A stretch of 64,000 bases of DNA, from positions 4,278,001 through 4,342,000 of the forward strand of contig NC_017955.1 of assembly GCF_000306785.1 (NCBI RefSeq). Reading direction: 5' to 3'. The translations under genes were made by a program, and so were the position numbers. The notes below the pieces were generated by a model, which was given only the letters and a program-made list of their open reading frames with translations, was not told the origin of the DNA and did no database searches. Below are positions 52,321-63,528 of this stretch, one piece after another. Position 1 is the stretch's first letter; each line of letters begins with the position of its first letter. This stretch comes from Modestobacter italicus (GTDB lineage Bacteria; Actinomycetota; Actinomycetes; Mycobacteriales; Geodermatophilaceae).

Positions 52321-53213
52321 AGGGTGACGCCTCCGGCGGCGAGGTCCATGCGCAGTTGCTCCAGCTGTTCGGGGGTGGCGTCGACGAGCGGCGGGCGGAC
52401 CGGGCCGGCAGGCAGCCCCAGTGCGCGCAGCGCCGCCTTGACCAGGATGACGCCCTGGGTGCGGAAGATCCCGGTGTAGACCGGGAGGAGTGCCTCGTTC
52501 ACGGCGCGCCCCTTGACCAGGTCGCCGGACTCCACCGCGGCGACCAGCTCGGCCAGCCGCGGCCCGACGAGGTGCCCGACCACGCTGACCACGCCGACCG
52601 CGCCGAGCGCGAGCAGCGGCAGGTTCAGCATGTCCTCGCCGGAGTAGTAGGCGAGGTCGGTGCGCGCCTTGGTCCAGGCCACGGCGCCGAGGTCGCCCTT
52701 GGCGTCCTTGACCGCGACGATGTTCGGGTGCTCCGCGGCGCGGACCAGCGTCTCGACCTCGATCGGGACGACGGAGCGCGGCGGGATGTCGTACAGCATC
52801 ACCGGCAGGTCGGTGGAGTCCGCGACCGCCCTGAAGTGCGCGAGCAACCCGGCCTGCGGGGGCTTGTTGTAGTACGGCGTGACGACCATCAGGCCGTGCA
52901 CGCCGAGGCGGGCGGCGGACTGCGCCTTCTCGATCGAGTGCGCGGTGTCGTTGGTGCCGACGCCGGCGACCACGGTGGCCCGGTCGCCGACGGCGTCGAG
53001 CACCGCCTCCAGCACGGCGTGCTGCTCGCTGTCGCTGATGGTCGGCGACTCCCCCGTCGTCCCGAAGACGACCAGGCCGTCGTGCGCCCGGCGGTCGACC
53101 AGGTGCGCGGCGAGCTCCTGCGCCCCGGCCAGGTCGATCGTGCCGTCCTCGGCGAGCGGGGTGACCATCGCCGTCAGGACGCGCCCGAACGGTCGGGCGG
53201 GGTCGGTGGTCAT
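52317..53213 (-). CDS. dapA: 4-hydroxy-tetrahydrodipicolinate synthase
   Basis: A 298-residue TIM-barrel aldolase that condenses pyruvate with aspartate semialdehyde in the lysine/DAP pathway, the same pathway as DapF at the left end. GTTGES at about 52-57, Tyr in VTPYYNKPPQ, the Schiff-base Lys in VAVKDAKGDL and the GHLVGPR segment are intact. ATG 53213. Overlaps rnj. Confidence 0.95.
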   Translation of the reverse strand: MTTDPARPFGRVLTAMVTPLAEDGTIDLAGAQELAAHLVDRRAHDGLVVFGTTGESPTISDSEQHAVLEAVLDAVGDRATVVAGVGTNDTAHSIEKAQSAARLGVHGLMVVTPYYNKPPQAGLLAHFRAVADSTDLPVMLYDIPPRSVVPIEVETLVRAAEHPNIVAVKDAKGDLGAVAWTKARTDLAYYSGEDMLNLPLLALGAVGVVSVVGHLVGPRLAELVAAVESGDLVKGRAVNEALLPVYTGIFRTQGVILVKAALRALGLPAGPVRPPLVDATPEQLEQLRMDLAAGGVTL

Positions 53214-53222
53214 GCCAGGAAT

Positions 53223-53801
53223 CTACCGGCCCGCACCGACACCACCGGACTGCCCGGCGCGGGTCCACGCCGCCAGGTGGTCGGCGAGCACGCCGGGCAC
53301 CGGACCGGGCGCCGCCGACCCGCGGTGGTGGTGCGTCACCCGGAACCGGAGCCCGGCCCCGGACCGGGCCCAGCCGGCCGCCGGGACCCGCGCGCCGGGC
53401 AGCCACCCCGCGTCGAGGGCCGGCGCCCAGGTGTCCCCGGGCAGCTGCGCGTCGACCTCGGTGACCACGACCTCGTCGGCGTGCGGGAGCAGCGCCGCGT
53501 AGACCTCCCCGCCGCCGATGACCCAGACGTCGCCGTCCAGCGCCAGGACGTCGTCGACCGACCGGGCCACCTCGACCCCGGCGTCGGCGGGGTCGAGGGT
53601 CGAGCTGAGGACGACGTTGCGCCGGCCGGGCAGCGGCCGCACCCGCGGCGGCAGCGACTCCCAGGTGCGCCGGCCCATCACCACCGTCGAGCCCAGGGTC
53701 AGCGCGCGGAACAGCCGCAGGTCCTCGGGCAGGTGCCAGGGCAGGGCGCCGTCGGCACCGATGACACCGCCGGCGGCCTGCGCCCAGACCAGCCGCAGCA
53801 T
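53223..53801 (-). CDS. dfrA: Dihydrofolate reductase
   Basis: A 192-residue enzyme regenerating tetrahydrofolate, needed because ThyA oxidises the cofactor. Motifs: VWAQAAGGVIGADGALPWHLPEDLR with the active-site Trp and acidic residue, GRRTWESLP, VIGGGEVYAALLP. The ATG overlaps the thyA stop (TGATG), so ThyA and DHFR are co-translated. The C-terminus extends about 30 residues beyond the compact fold with a Pro/Gly-rich stretch. Confidence 0.93.
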   Translation of the reverse strand: MLRLVWAQAAGGVIGADGALPWHLPEDLRLFRALTLGSTVVMGRRTWESLPPRVRPLPGRRNVVLSSTLDPADAGVEVARSVDDVLALDGDVWVIGGGEVYAALLPHADEVVVTEVDAQLPGDTWAPALDAGWLPGARVPAAGWARSGAGLRFRVTHHHRGSAAPGPVPGVLADHLAAWTRAGQSGGVGAGR

Positions 53802-54622
53802 CAGACGGCCACCGCACCCCGGATGCCGGGGTGGTGCCGGTAGTCGACGAGGTGCAGGTCGGCGTAGTCGTGCTCGAACAGCGACGGGGCCGGGTCGATG
53901 GTCAGCTGCGGGAAGGGCAGCACCTCGCGGGAGAGCTGCTCGCGCACCTGCGGGAGGTGGTTGGTGTAGATGTGGCAGTCCCCGCCGACCCAGATGAAGT
54001 CGCCGGGCTCCAGCCCGACCTGCTGGGCGACCATCTGGGTCAGCAGCGCGTAGCTGGCGATGTTGAACGGGACGCCGAGGAAGAGGTCGGCGCTGCGCTG
54101 GTAGAGCTGGCAGGACAGCCGGCCGTCGGCGACGTGGAACTGGAACAGCGCGTGGCAGGGCGCGAGCGCCATCTCCGGCAGCGCGGCCACGTTCCAGGCG
54201 GACACCACCATCCGCCGCGAGTCGGGGTCGCGGCGCAGCGTGTCCAGGATGCCGGCGAGCTGGTCGATCGAGCCGCCGTCCGGCGTGGGCCACGACCGCC
54301 ACTGGACGCCGTAGACCGGTCCCAGGCTGCCGTCCTCGGCGGCCCACTCGTCCCAGATCGTCACGCCGTGCTCCCGGAGCCAGCCGACGTTGCCCTCCCC
54401 GCGGAGGAACCACAGCAGCTCGTAGGCGATCGACCGGAAGTGCACCGACTTCGTCGTCACCAGCGGGAAGGCCGCGGACAGGTCGTAGCGCAGCCGCTCC
54501 CCGAACAGGCTCAGCGTGCCGGTGCCGGTGCGGTCGGACTTGGGGCTGCCGGTCTCGAGCACCCGGCGGAGCAGGTCCTCGTACTGCGTGTCGACCTGCT
54601 GCTGGACGGCGACCTCGGGCAT
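53801..54622 (-). CDS. thyA: Thymidylate synthase ThyA
   Basis: A 273-residue folate-dependent thymidylate synthase. The catalytic Cys is in [12 protein letters not shown], with [15 protein letters not shown] binding phosphate and the DCHIYTNH segment closing the active site. ATG start. It lies 41 bp after thyX, which encodes the FAD-dependent alternative; the two occur together here and with DHFR. Confidence 0.95.
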   Translation of the reverse strand: MPEVAVQQQVDTQYEDLLRRVLETGSPKSDRTGTGTLSLFGERLRYDLSAAFPLVTTKSVHFRSIAYELLWFLRGEGNVGWLREHGVTIWDEWAAEDGSLGPVYGVQWRSWPTPDGGSIDQLAGILDTLRRDPDSRRMVVSAWNVAALPEMALAPCHALFQFHVADGRLSCQLYQRSADLFLGVPFNIASYALLTQMVAQQVGLEPGDFIWVGGDCHIYTNHLPQVREQLSREVLPFPQLTIDPAPSLFEHDYADLHLVDYRHHPGIRGAVAV

Positions 54623-54662
54623 GTCGACTCCTCGTCGCGTGGTGGGGGGTGGGTTGGGGGGA

Positions 54663-55415
54663 TCAGCCCTCGGCGACGAGCGGGCTCGCGGCGACCGCGG
54701 TCCCGTCGGCCAGGTCGCTGATCCGGAAGTCGTCGAACACGTGCGGGGCGACCCGCTGCAGCTCCCGCAGGCAGGCCACGGCGAGCTCGCGGATCTCCAC
54801 GTCGGCGTGCTCGCTGGCCCGCATGGCCACGAAGTGCCGCCAGGCCCGGTAGTTGCCGGTGACGACGATCCGGGTCTCGGTCGCGTTCGGCAGCACCGCA
54901 CGGGCGGCCTGCCGGGCCTGCTTGCGCCGGAGCGTGGCGTTGGGGACGTCGGCGAACCGCTTCTCCAGCCCCTCGAGCAGCTCCTCGTAGGCGGCGATCG
55001 CCGCGTCGGTCGCGGCCAGGAACCGCTCGTGCAGCTCGGGGTCCTCGGCGATCACCGCCGGCTCGACCACCGCGGCGTCCCGCTCGGGCACGTAGCGCTG
55101 GGACAGCTGGCTGTAGGAGAAGTGCCGGTGCCGGATCAGCTCGTGGGTCAGCGACCGGGAGACGCCGGAGAGGTACATGCTCACCGTGCCGTGCTCGAGC
55201 ACCGACAGGTGGCCGACCTCCAGGACGTGCCGCAGGTAGCCCTGGTTGGTCGCGGTCGACGGGTTGGGCTTGTCCCAGGACTGGTAGCAGGCGCGCCCGG
55301 CGAACTCCGCGAGGGCCTGCCCGCCGTCCGCGTCGGTCTCCCACGGGACGTCGGCCGGCGGGGTGAACGAGGTCTGCGCGACGACCTGCACCTTCAGCGG
55401 GGCGATGGCGGGCAC
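54663..55415 (-). CDS. thyX: Flavin-dependent thymidylate synthase ThyX
   Basis: A 250-residue FAD-dependent thymidylate synthase, which forms tetrahydrofolate directly and does not need DHFR. The ThyX motif [14 protein letters not shown] matches RHRxxSxxxxSxR; [12 protein letters not shown] and [23 protein letters not shown] are also typical. GTG start at 55415. It is the first gene of the thyX-thyA-dfrA-dapA-rnj run. Confidence 0.95.
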   Translation of the reverse strand: MPAIAPLKVQVVAQTSFTPPADVPWETDADGGQALAEFAGRACYQSWDKPNPSTATNQGYLRHVLEVGHLSVLEHGTVSMYLSGVSRSLTHELIRHRHFSYSQLSQRYVPERDAAVVEPAVIAEDPELHERFLAATDAAIAAYEELLEGLEKRFADVPNATLRRKQARQAARAVLPNATETRIVVTGNYRAWRHFVAMRASEHADVEIRELAVACLRELQRVAPHVFDDFRISDLADGTAVAASPLVAEG

Positions 55416-55527
55416 GGCGACGAGCCTACGTCGACGGGGTGGGCGGCTCGACCGGCTCGACGGCGCCCGGTCGCACGGTCCCCAACCGCCCCTCCCGTGC
55501 CATCGCGTCGCGACATCACTGTGACGC

Positions 55528-55556
55528 TCGACATGACGTCAAGGTGGTGTCATGCT
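55528..55556 (+). promoter_or_regulatory. Promoter with two TGACGTCA boxes
   Basis: TCGACA (55528-55533), 17 nt, CATGCT (55551-55556), then 6 nt and ATG 55563. One TGACGTCA (55534-55541) directly follows the -35 and the second (55556-55563) covers the -10 end and the start codon. Box starts are 22 bp apart, about two helical turns, so the sites face one side of the DNA and would block RNA polymerase if bound. Confidence 0.6.
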
Positions 55557-55562
55557 GACGTC

Positions 55563-55697
55563 ATGGAGCACGTGAACAACATCCGCGACCTGCAGCAGGC
55601 GATGGCCCCGCGGTTCCCCGCGGAGCCGCGACCGCACCTCCGCACGGCCCGCACGCCGCGGCGCCGCCCCCGCTGGCTGGGCGGGCGGTCGCTGTGA
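55563..55697 (+). CDS. Small Arg-rich protein, 44 residues
   Basis: The ATG at 55563 follows a good promoter at the leaderless distance. The first half is polar (MEHVNNIRDLQQAMAPRF), the rest carries most of ten arginines in an HLRTARTPRRRPRWLGGRSL tail. I do not recognise it; a nucleic-acid-binding or regulatory peptide is possible but not shown. It is followed by the RHH gene after 88 bp. Confidence 0.5.
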   Translation: MEHVNNIRDLQQAMAPRFPAEPRPHLRTARTPRRRPRWLGGRSL

Positions 55698-55775
55698 GCC
55701 AGCCGTCGTCCCCCCGGCCGCACACCCCGGCCGGCCCGGCGCGCCGGGCCGCCCCGCCGCCGTGGATCCCGGGGG

Positions 55776-55783
55776 TGACGTCA
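55776..55783. promoter_or_regulatory. Third TGACGTCA box, before RHH gene
   Basis: TGACGTCA ends 2 nt before the ATG at 55786, an unusual position that would cover the start codon region. Confidence 0.45.
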
Positions 55784-55785
55784 CG

Positions 55786-56289
55786 ATGGCGTCCATGGAC
55801 CTGACCGACTACGTCGACGCGCTGCGCCGTTCCCTGACCACCGCGGCCGCCGCCGGCACCGAGCAGACCCGGGAGACGGCCCGGCTGCTGGGCGACACGA
55901 TCGAGCCCGCCGTCCGGCTGGCGGTGACCGACGCGCTGTCGGCGATGGCCGCCGAGATCACCGCGGCCTGGGACGGCGGCCAGGTCGACATCCGGCTCCG
56001 CGGCCGCGACCCCGAGGTCGTCATCGTGCCCGCGCCCGACCCCGAGCCCGCCGAGCCCGCCGAGGACCCGGCCGGCGAGGGCGACGTCGACGACGACGGG
56101 TCGGTGGCCCGGATCAGCCTCCGCCTGCCGGAGTCGGTCAAGTCCCGCGCCGAGGCGGCCGCTGCTGCCGCCGGCATCTCGCTCAACGCCTGGCTGGTGC
56201 GCGCCGTCGCCGCCGGCCTCCGCGAACCCACCGACCCACCGCGCTCCGGGCGCGGTCCCCGCCGCTACTCCGGCTTCGCCCGGAGCTGA
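55786..56289 (+). CDS. Ribbon-helix-helix protein with helical N-terminus
   Basis: A 167-residue protein. Residues 1-65 are helical and coiled-coil-like (YVDALRRSLTTAAAAGTEQTRETARLL), residues 80-105 form an acidic Pro/Glu/Asp linker, and residues 107-145 are an RHH fold: strand ARISLRLPE, helix SVKSRAEAAAAAAG, then ISLNAWLVRAVAAGL. The tail is basic. It resembles HicB/Arc-like DNA-binding proteins but no HicA toxin is next to it. ATG 55786 is the start used; 55795 is an alternative. It lies 14 bp before the DUF4097 gene. Confidence 0.75.
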   Translation: MASMDLTDYVDALRRSLTTAAAAGTEQTRETARLLGDTIEPAVRLAVTDALSAMAAEITAAWDGGQVDIRLRGRDPEVVIVPAPDPEPAEPAEDPAGEGDVDDDGSVARISLRLPESVKSRAEAAAAAAGISLNAWLVRAVAAGLREPTDPPRSGRGPRRYSGFARS

Positions 56290-56303
56290 CCGAGGAGCTC
56301 CTC

Positions 56304-57122
56304 GTGACCGTCCGCACCCACCGCATCCCGCTCTCCGACGTCCTCCGCTCGCTCGAGGTGCGGAACGCCGTCGGCTCGACGACCGTCGACGCCGACCCGG
56401 CCGCCGAGGAGGTCGTCGTCGAGGTCCAGGCGCTCAACAGCACCGCCGAGGAGCTGATCGACCGGCTGGACCTCATCGTCACCCGCGCCCACCTCCGGCT
56501 CGCCGCGCCCGACCGCCGGCTGCTCCGGGCCCCCGCGTTCGCCCTCTCGGTCACCGTGCCGCCGGGCACCGACGTGACCGTCACCGGCTCCTCGGCCACC
56601 GGCACGCTGCGCGGTCGGCTGGGCGCGGCCACGCTGACGAGCTCGAGCGGCGACCTGGACGTCGAGCACTGCACGTCGCTGCAGGCCCGGTCGGCCAGCG
56701 GGGACGTCCGGGCCGGGCGGGTGGACGGGCCGGCGGACGTGGGCAACGCCTCCGGCGACGTGCGGATCGCCGACGCCGGCGGGCCGGTGCAGCTCCGCAC
56801 CGCCTCCGGCGACCTGCTCGTCGGCACGGCCGCCACGGACGTCACCGCGCGGACCGCGTCCGGGGACGTGCGGATCGAGACTGCGACCAGCGGCACGGTC
56901 CGGCTGACCACGGTCTCCGGTGACGCCACCGTCGGCGTCGCGCCCGGCCTGCGCATCTGGCTGGACGTGCAGACCGTGTCGGGGCGGCTGCGGTCGGAGC
57001 TGGCCGAGGACGCACCGGACGCCGGCGGCGCCCAGCTGTCGGTCACCCTGCAGTCGGTCTCCGGGGACCTGCGGCTGCGCCGGGCTGCCGGTCAGCCGGC
57101 TGCGCCGCCGTCCGCGGGCTGA
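56304..57122 (+). CDS. DUF4097 beta-strand repeat protein
   Basis: A 272-residue protein with a beta-solenoid: eight or so turns marked by S-G-D-V/L, for instance ARSASGDVRAG, GNASGDVRIAD, RTASGDLLVG. DUF4097 proteins often pair with sensor or regulator genes, and are proposed adhesin-like, but their function is unknown. There is no signal peptide, so the protein is probably cytosolic. GAGGAG precedes the GTG start. Its 3' end overlaps the convergent glycosylase gene by 31 bp. Confidence 0.82.
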   Translation: MTVRTHRIPLSDVLRSLEVRNAVGSTTVDADPAAEEVVVEVQALNSTAEELIDRLDLIVTRAHLRLAAPDRRLLRAPAFALSVTVPPGTDVTVTGSSATGTLRGRLGAATLTSSSGDLDVEHCTSLQARSASGDVRAGRVDGPADVGNASGDVRIADAGGPVQLRTASGDLLVGTAATDVTARTASGDVRIETATSGTVRLTTVSGDATVGVAPGLRIWLDVQTVSGRLRSELAEDAPDAGGAQLSVTLQSVSGDLRLRRAAGQPAAPPSAG

Positions 57123-58366
57123 CCGACCGCGGTCAGCAGGGGGCCGGGGTCGCCGGTCGCGGCGACGGCACCGGTGAGCGCCGGCGCGAGGTCACCGGCG
57201 CCGGTGACCGCCACCTGCTCGAGCTCCATCCAGTCGGCCATCAACCGCAGCTCGGCCGCCAGGGCCTCGGCCACCTCCGGGACGTCGATGCCGGGCTCGG
57301 CATGGGCGGACTGCACCCGCAGCACACCGGCCTGCCGGTCGGCCTTCAGGTCGACCCGGCCGACCAGCCGGTCACCGAGGAGGAAGGGCAGCACGTAGTA
57401 GCCGTGCACCCGCTTCGCGGCCGGGGTGTAGATCTCCAGCCGGTAGCGGAACCCGAAGATGCGCTCGACCCGCGGCCGTTCCCAGACCAGCGAGTCGAAC
57501 GGGGTGAGCAGGGCCCGGGCGCGGACCCACCGGGGTCGGCGGGCGTCCGGGTCCAGCCAGGCCGGCCGGTCCCAGCCCTCGACCTGGACCGGTCGGAGCA
57601 GGCCGCCCTCGACCAGTTCGGCGATCGCCGTCCGGGCGTCGACCACGGGCAGCCGGAAGTAGTCCCGAAGGTCTGTCTCGGTCGCCACCCCCAGCGCGCG
57701 GGCGGCGGTGGCCACGAGCGCACGGACGGCGTCGGCCCGGTCGGGGGTTGGCGCCTGCACCACCTCGGGCGGCAGGACGCGCTCGGTGAGGTCGTACACC
57801 CGCTCGAACCCGGCGGTGCGGGCCCGCGCGGTGAGGGCCCCGGTGAAGAAGAGCCACTCGAGCGCGACCTTGCCGGCGTGCCAGTTCCACATCGACCCGG
57901 GCCGGTCAGGGCGCGGCTCGATCAGCTGGCTGGCCCGGATCGGTCCGCCCTCCCGCACCCGGTCGAGGACCTCGCGCACGTAGCCGGGCCGCTCGCGCTG
58001 CAGCCGGACCATGTTGCCCCAGGCGTGTTCCTCGGCGGCGGCCATCCGCCAGCGCAGCTGCGGCTGCAGCCGGACCGGCAGGAAGGACGCCTCGTGCGCC
58101 CAGTACTCGAAGAGGTCGTGCCGCCGGTTGGACAGCGCGTCCAGCGCCGTCCGCGGGTACGGGCCCAGCCGGCTGAAGTACGGCAGGTAGTGCGACCGGG
58201 ACAGCACGTTGACCGAGTCGATCTGCACGACGCCGAGCCGCTCGACCGTGCGCCGCAGCTGCCGGGTGCCGACGTCGCCACCCGGCCGCGGGTCGGCGAA
58301 GCCCTGCGCGGCCAGGGCGATGCGGCGTGCGAGCCCCGCGGGCAGGCGCTCTCCGGATGACGTCAC
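57092..58366 (-). CDS. AlkZ/YcaQ-like DNA glycosylase (winged helix)
   Basis: A 424-residue protein of the winged-helix DNA-binding (HTH_42) family whose AlkZ/YcaQ members unhook interstrand crosslinks. The catalytic QxD motif is in VVQIDSVNVLSRSHYL near residue 48. Other family marks are YPRTALDAL, FEYWAHEASFLPV and FDSLVWERPRVERIFGFRY near residue 300. The GTG at 58366 carries the fourth TGACGTCA box over the start codon. With nei2 and lhr this window has several base-repair genes. Confidence 0.85.
   Translation of the reverse strand: MTSSGERLPAGLARRIALAAQGFADPRPGGDVGTRQLRRTVERLGVVQIDSVNVLSRSHYLPYFSRLGPYPRTALDALSNRRHDLFEYWAHEASFLPVRLQPQLRWRMAAAEEHAWGNMVRLQRERPGYVREVLDRVREGGPIRASQLIEPRPDRPGSMWNWHAGKVALEWLFFTGALTARARTAGFERVYDLTERVLPPEVVQAPTPDRADAVRALVATAARALGVATETDLRDYFRLPVVDARTAIAELVEGGLLRPVQVEGWDRPAWLDPDARRPRWVRARALLTPFDSLVWERPRVERIFGFRYRLEIYTPAAKRVHGYYVLPFLLGDRLVGRVDLKADRQAGVLRVQSAHAEPGIDVPEVAEALAAELRLMADWMELEQVAVTGAGDLAPALTGAVAATGDPGPLLTAVGQPADGGAAG
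58358..58365. promoter_or_regulatory. Fourth TGACGTCA box, over glycosylase start
   Basis: The palindrome overlaps the second base onward of the GTG start codon of the AlkZ-like gene, similar to its place at 55556. Confidence 0.4.
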
Positions 58367-58419
58367 GGCCGCGATCCTGCCGTGAGGGTACGACCGTCCC
58401 ACCACCGGAACCGGACACC

Positions 58420-58425
58420 TACGCT
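58420..58425 (+). promoter_or_regulatory. -10 element (TACGCT) of GNAT-DUF2461 unit
   Basis: TACGCT, 6 nt, GTG at 58432; identical hexamer and spacing to 14004. Confidence 0.6.
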
Positions 58426-58431
58426 GCCCCG

Positions 58432-59043
58432 GTGACACTCCCTCCCCGCCCCGGTCTCCCTGGCCGGGCCGAGGTGTCGGTCCGGCTGGCGCGGCCCGAG
58501 GACGCCGAGGCGATCGCGCGGGTCCAGCTGGTGACCTGGCGGACGGCGTACCGCGCGCTGCTGCCGGCCGAGGTCCTCGACGACTGGGACGAGGCCGGCG
58601 CCGTCGCCGCGTGGCAGGCCGCCGTCGTCACCCCGCCCACCCCGGGGCACGGCGTGCTGGTCGCGCTGGACGGTGCCGAGGTGACCGGCTTCGCCGCCTT
58701 CGGCCCCGCCGAGCTGACCGAGGGCGAGCGCCCACTGCCCGACGGTCCGACGAACGAGGTCACCGCGCTGCTGGTGGAACCTCGGTGGGGCCGGCGCGGG
58801 CACGGCAGCCGCTTGCTCGCCGCCGTCACCGACCTGGCCGTCGCGGCGGGTGTCCGCCGGCTGCAGCTGTGGCTGCCCGAGGCGGACGACGTCACGGGGC
58901 GGTTCCTGACCGGCGCCGGCTGGGCGACCGACGGGTGGGTGCGCACCCTGGACACCGGGACCTCGACCCTGCGCCAGCACCGCTGGGAGACCCTGCTCGA
59001 GGACGTGCAGCCCGAGGCGATCGACGAGCGAGGAGTGCAGTGA
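58432..59043 (+). CDS. GNAT family acetyltransferase
   Basis: A 203-residue N-acetyltransferase. N-terminal VSVRLARPEDAEAIARVQLVTWRTAYR, then strand V-T-A-L-L-V-E-P with RGHGSRLLAAVTDLA (acetyl-CoA pyrophosphate loop R-R-G-H-G-S) and LWLPEADDVTGRFLTGAGWA. Acceptor unknown. No RBS; leaderless by position. Coupled to the DUF2461 gene by a GTGA overlap and divergent from the AlkZ-like gene. Confidence 0.9.
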   Translation: MTLPPRPGLPGRAEVSVRLARPEDAEAIARVQLVTWRTAYRALLPAEVLDDWDEAGAVAAWQAAVVTPPTPGHGVLVALDGAEVTGFAAFGPAELTEGERPLPDGPTNEVTALLVEPRWGRRGHGSRLLAAVTDLAVAAGVRRLQLWLPEADDVTGRFLTGAGWATDGWVRTLDTGTSTLRQHRWETLLEDVQPEAIDERGVQ

Positions 59044-59705
59044 CGTTCTCCGGTTTCCCCGACGAGGGACTGGTCTTCTACGAGGGCCTGGAGGCGGACA
59101 ACAGCAAGACCTACTGGACCGAGCACCGGCAGGCCTACGACGAGCACGTCCGGCGGCCGATGCAGGAGCTAGCCGACGAGCTGGCACCGGAGTTCGGCAC
59201 GCCCAAGCTGTTCCGCCCCTACCGGGACGTCCGGTTCAGCCACGACAAGACGCCGTACAAGACCCACCAGGGGGCGGTGCTCCACCTGGACGGCCGCGGT
59301 GTGGGCTCGGTGTACGTGCAGGTCTCCGCCGACGGGCTCCGGGTCTCCGGCGGGTGCTGGCGGCTGCAGCCCGACCAGGTCGAGCGCTATCGGCGTGCGG
59401 TCGCGGACGACGTCCAGGGCCCCCGGTTGGAGGCGGAGGTGGCCTCGCTGCGCGGGCGGGACTTCTCCATCGACGGCGACCAGCTCGTGCGGACGCCGCG
59501 CGGCTACCCCGCTGACCACCCACGGGTGGCTCTGCTCCGGCACAGGTCACTGCACGCATCGCAGACCTGGGAGCCGGCCGACTGGCTGCAGACCCGGCAG
59601 GCGCTCGAACGCGTGCGGGACGCCTGGCGTCACTGCGCCGGCCTCAACCAGTGGCTCGCCGACAACGTCGGTGCGACCACCGCCCCACCCGACCGCCGCC
59701 GCTGA
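59040..59705 (+). CDS. DUF2461 family protein
   Basis: A 221-residue DUF2461 protein. Family motifs: FYEGLEADNSKTYW, LFRPYRDVRFSHDKTPYKTH and the C-terminal GYPADHPRVALLRHRSLHASQ. Function is unknown across the family. The GTG overlaps the GNAT stop, so both act from one mRNA. It is followed by a 405-bp non-coding stretch with degenerate palindromes. Confidence 0.88.
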   Translation: MTFSGFPDEGLVFYEGLEADNSKTYWTEHRQAYDEHVRRPMQELADELAPEFGTPKLFRPYRDVRFSHDKTPYKTHQGAVLHLDGRGVGSVYVQVSADGLRVSGGCWRLQPDQVERYRRAVADDVQGPRLEAEVASLRGRDFSIDGDQLVRTPRGYPADHPRVALLRHRSLHASQTWEPADWLQTRQALERVRDAWRHCAGLNQWLADNVGATTAPPDRRR

Positions 59706-59754
59706 CCCCGCCAGTTCCGTCCTGACGCATCCAGCCGACAACTGGGCCCAGGCC

Positions 59755-60045
59755 GTGCTCCATGGCGCGAGAGCAAATGCTCCACCGCACCGCATGCGCT
59801 TTGCGGCGCTTAATTACAGCCCCTACGTCGCGGGGCACCGCAGCGATCCCCAGCGCATGTGCTTTATCGCGCTAAAGCACGGTCGCTGCGACACACGGCA
59901 CCGCACCGCACGTGCTTCCCGGCGCGAGAGCGCGTGCGCTTCAAGCCGCACTGGGCTGCTGGTGCTTTCGCGCGATAAACCACGCCGCGTGGCCGTTGCC
60001 GTGGCCGGCGATCGGCGCCCCTGGTGCGCTGCCGCGCTTGCGCGG
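59755..60045. repeat. Array of degenerate 22-bp palindromes
   Basis: Non-coding stretch between DUF2461 and the 5S gene. Copies start at 59755, 59796, 59859, 59912, 59962 and 60024, spaced 41-63 bp. The clearest copy is GTGCTTTA-TCGCGC-TAAAGCAC (59859-59880); another reads GTGCTTTCGCGCGATAAACC. The shared core is G(T/C)GCTTnnnnCGCG. Several copies follow CACCGCACCGCA-type sequence, giving a loose unit of about 50-60 bp. A further palindrome (GTGCG-N8-CGCAC) lies at 59934-59951. Not a CRISPR: units are imperfect and spacers are partly repeated. Confidence 0.6.
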
Positions 60046-60063
60046 GATCAGTGCCTGGGCATG

Positions 60064-60103
60064 CAGAAACGGGGCCACAGCTGATGCTGTGACCCCGTTT
60101 CTG
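60064..60103 (-). terminator. Terminator of the rRNA operon
   Basis: CAGAAACGGGG and CACAGC pair with their complements around one mismatch; loop TGAT. It starts 9 nt after the 5S 3' end on the minus strand. Confidence 0.85.
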
Positions 60104-60111
60104 GGAGTTAT

Positions 60112-60230
60112 GTCCGGCGGCGTCCTACTCTCCCACCCGGTCCCCCGGGCAGTACCATCGGCGCTGAAAGGCTTAGCTTCCGGGTTCGGAATGAGACCGG
60201 GCGTTTCCCTTTCGCCATGACCGCCGTAAC
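60112..60230 (-). rRNA. rrf: 5S ribosomal RNA
   Basis: On the minus strand the sequence runs GTTACGGCGGTCATGGCG to about GACGCCGCCGGACA, with the conserved CCGAACCCGGAAGCTAAG and GATGGTACTG segments. The ends pair as helix I. Ends are placed to within a few bases. Confidence 0.93.
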
Positions 60231-60398
60231 ACTGTGAAGATGTACCCACCCCGACACCAGCCCTCCCCGCGCGGGGATCGGCTGGTGCCCTGAGTGGGGG
60301 AACCGCACCCACCCGACAGGTGGGGGTTTCCGTACCTTCAGAGCTGCACAGTGGACGCGAGACAATCTGAGCAAGACGAGCAATGTTGCTGGATGTAT
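60231..60398 (-). other. 23S-5S spacer
   Basis: Non-coding transcribed spacer of 168 nt. It holds two short hairpins (CACCAGCC/GGCTGGTG near 60260-60290 and CCCACC/GGTGGG near 60307-60325) and the 3' arm of the pre-23S processing stem. Confidence 0.8.
60330..60361 (-). other. Pre-23S processing stem, 3' arm
   Basis: Complementary to 63616-63647; the innermost 16 bases (GCACAGTGGACGCGAG) pair perfectly. Expected RNase III-type cleavage region bringing both ends of 23S together. Confidence 0.75.

Positions 60399-63528
<3,130 letters not shown>

Noticed and set aside
55786-56289. HicAB toxin-antitoxin pair
   Set aside because: The RHH part resembles HicB-type antitoxins, but the N-terminus lacks the HicB fold and neither neighbour has a HicA-like double-stranded RNA-binding fold.
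59755-60045. Possible CRISPR array
   Set aside because: Repeats are short, palindromic, degenerate and irregular in spacing, and there are no cas genes.
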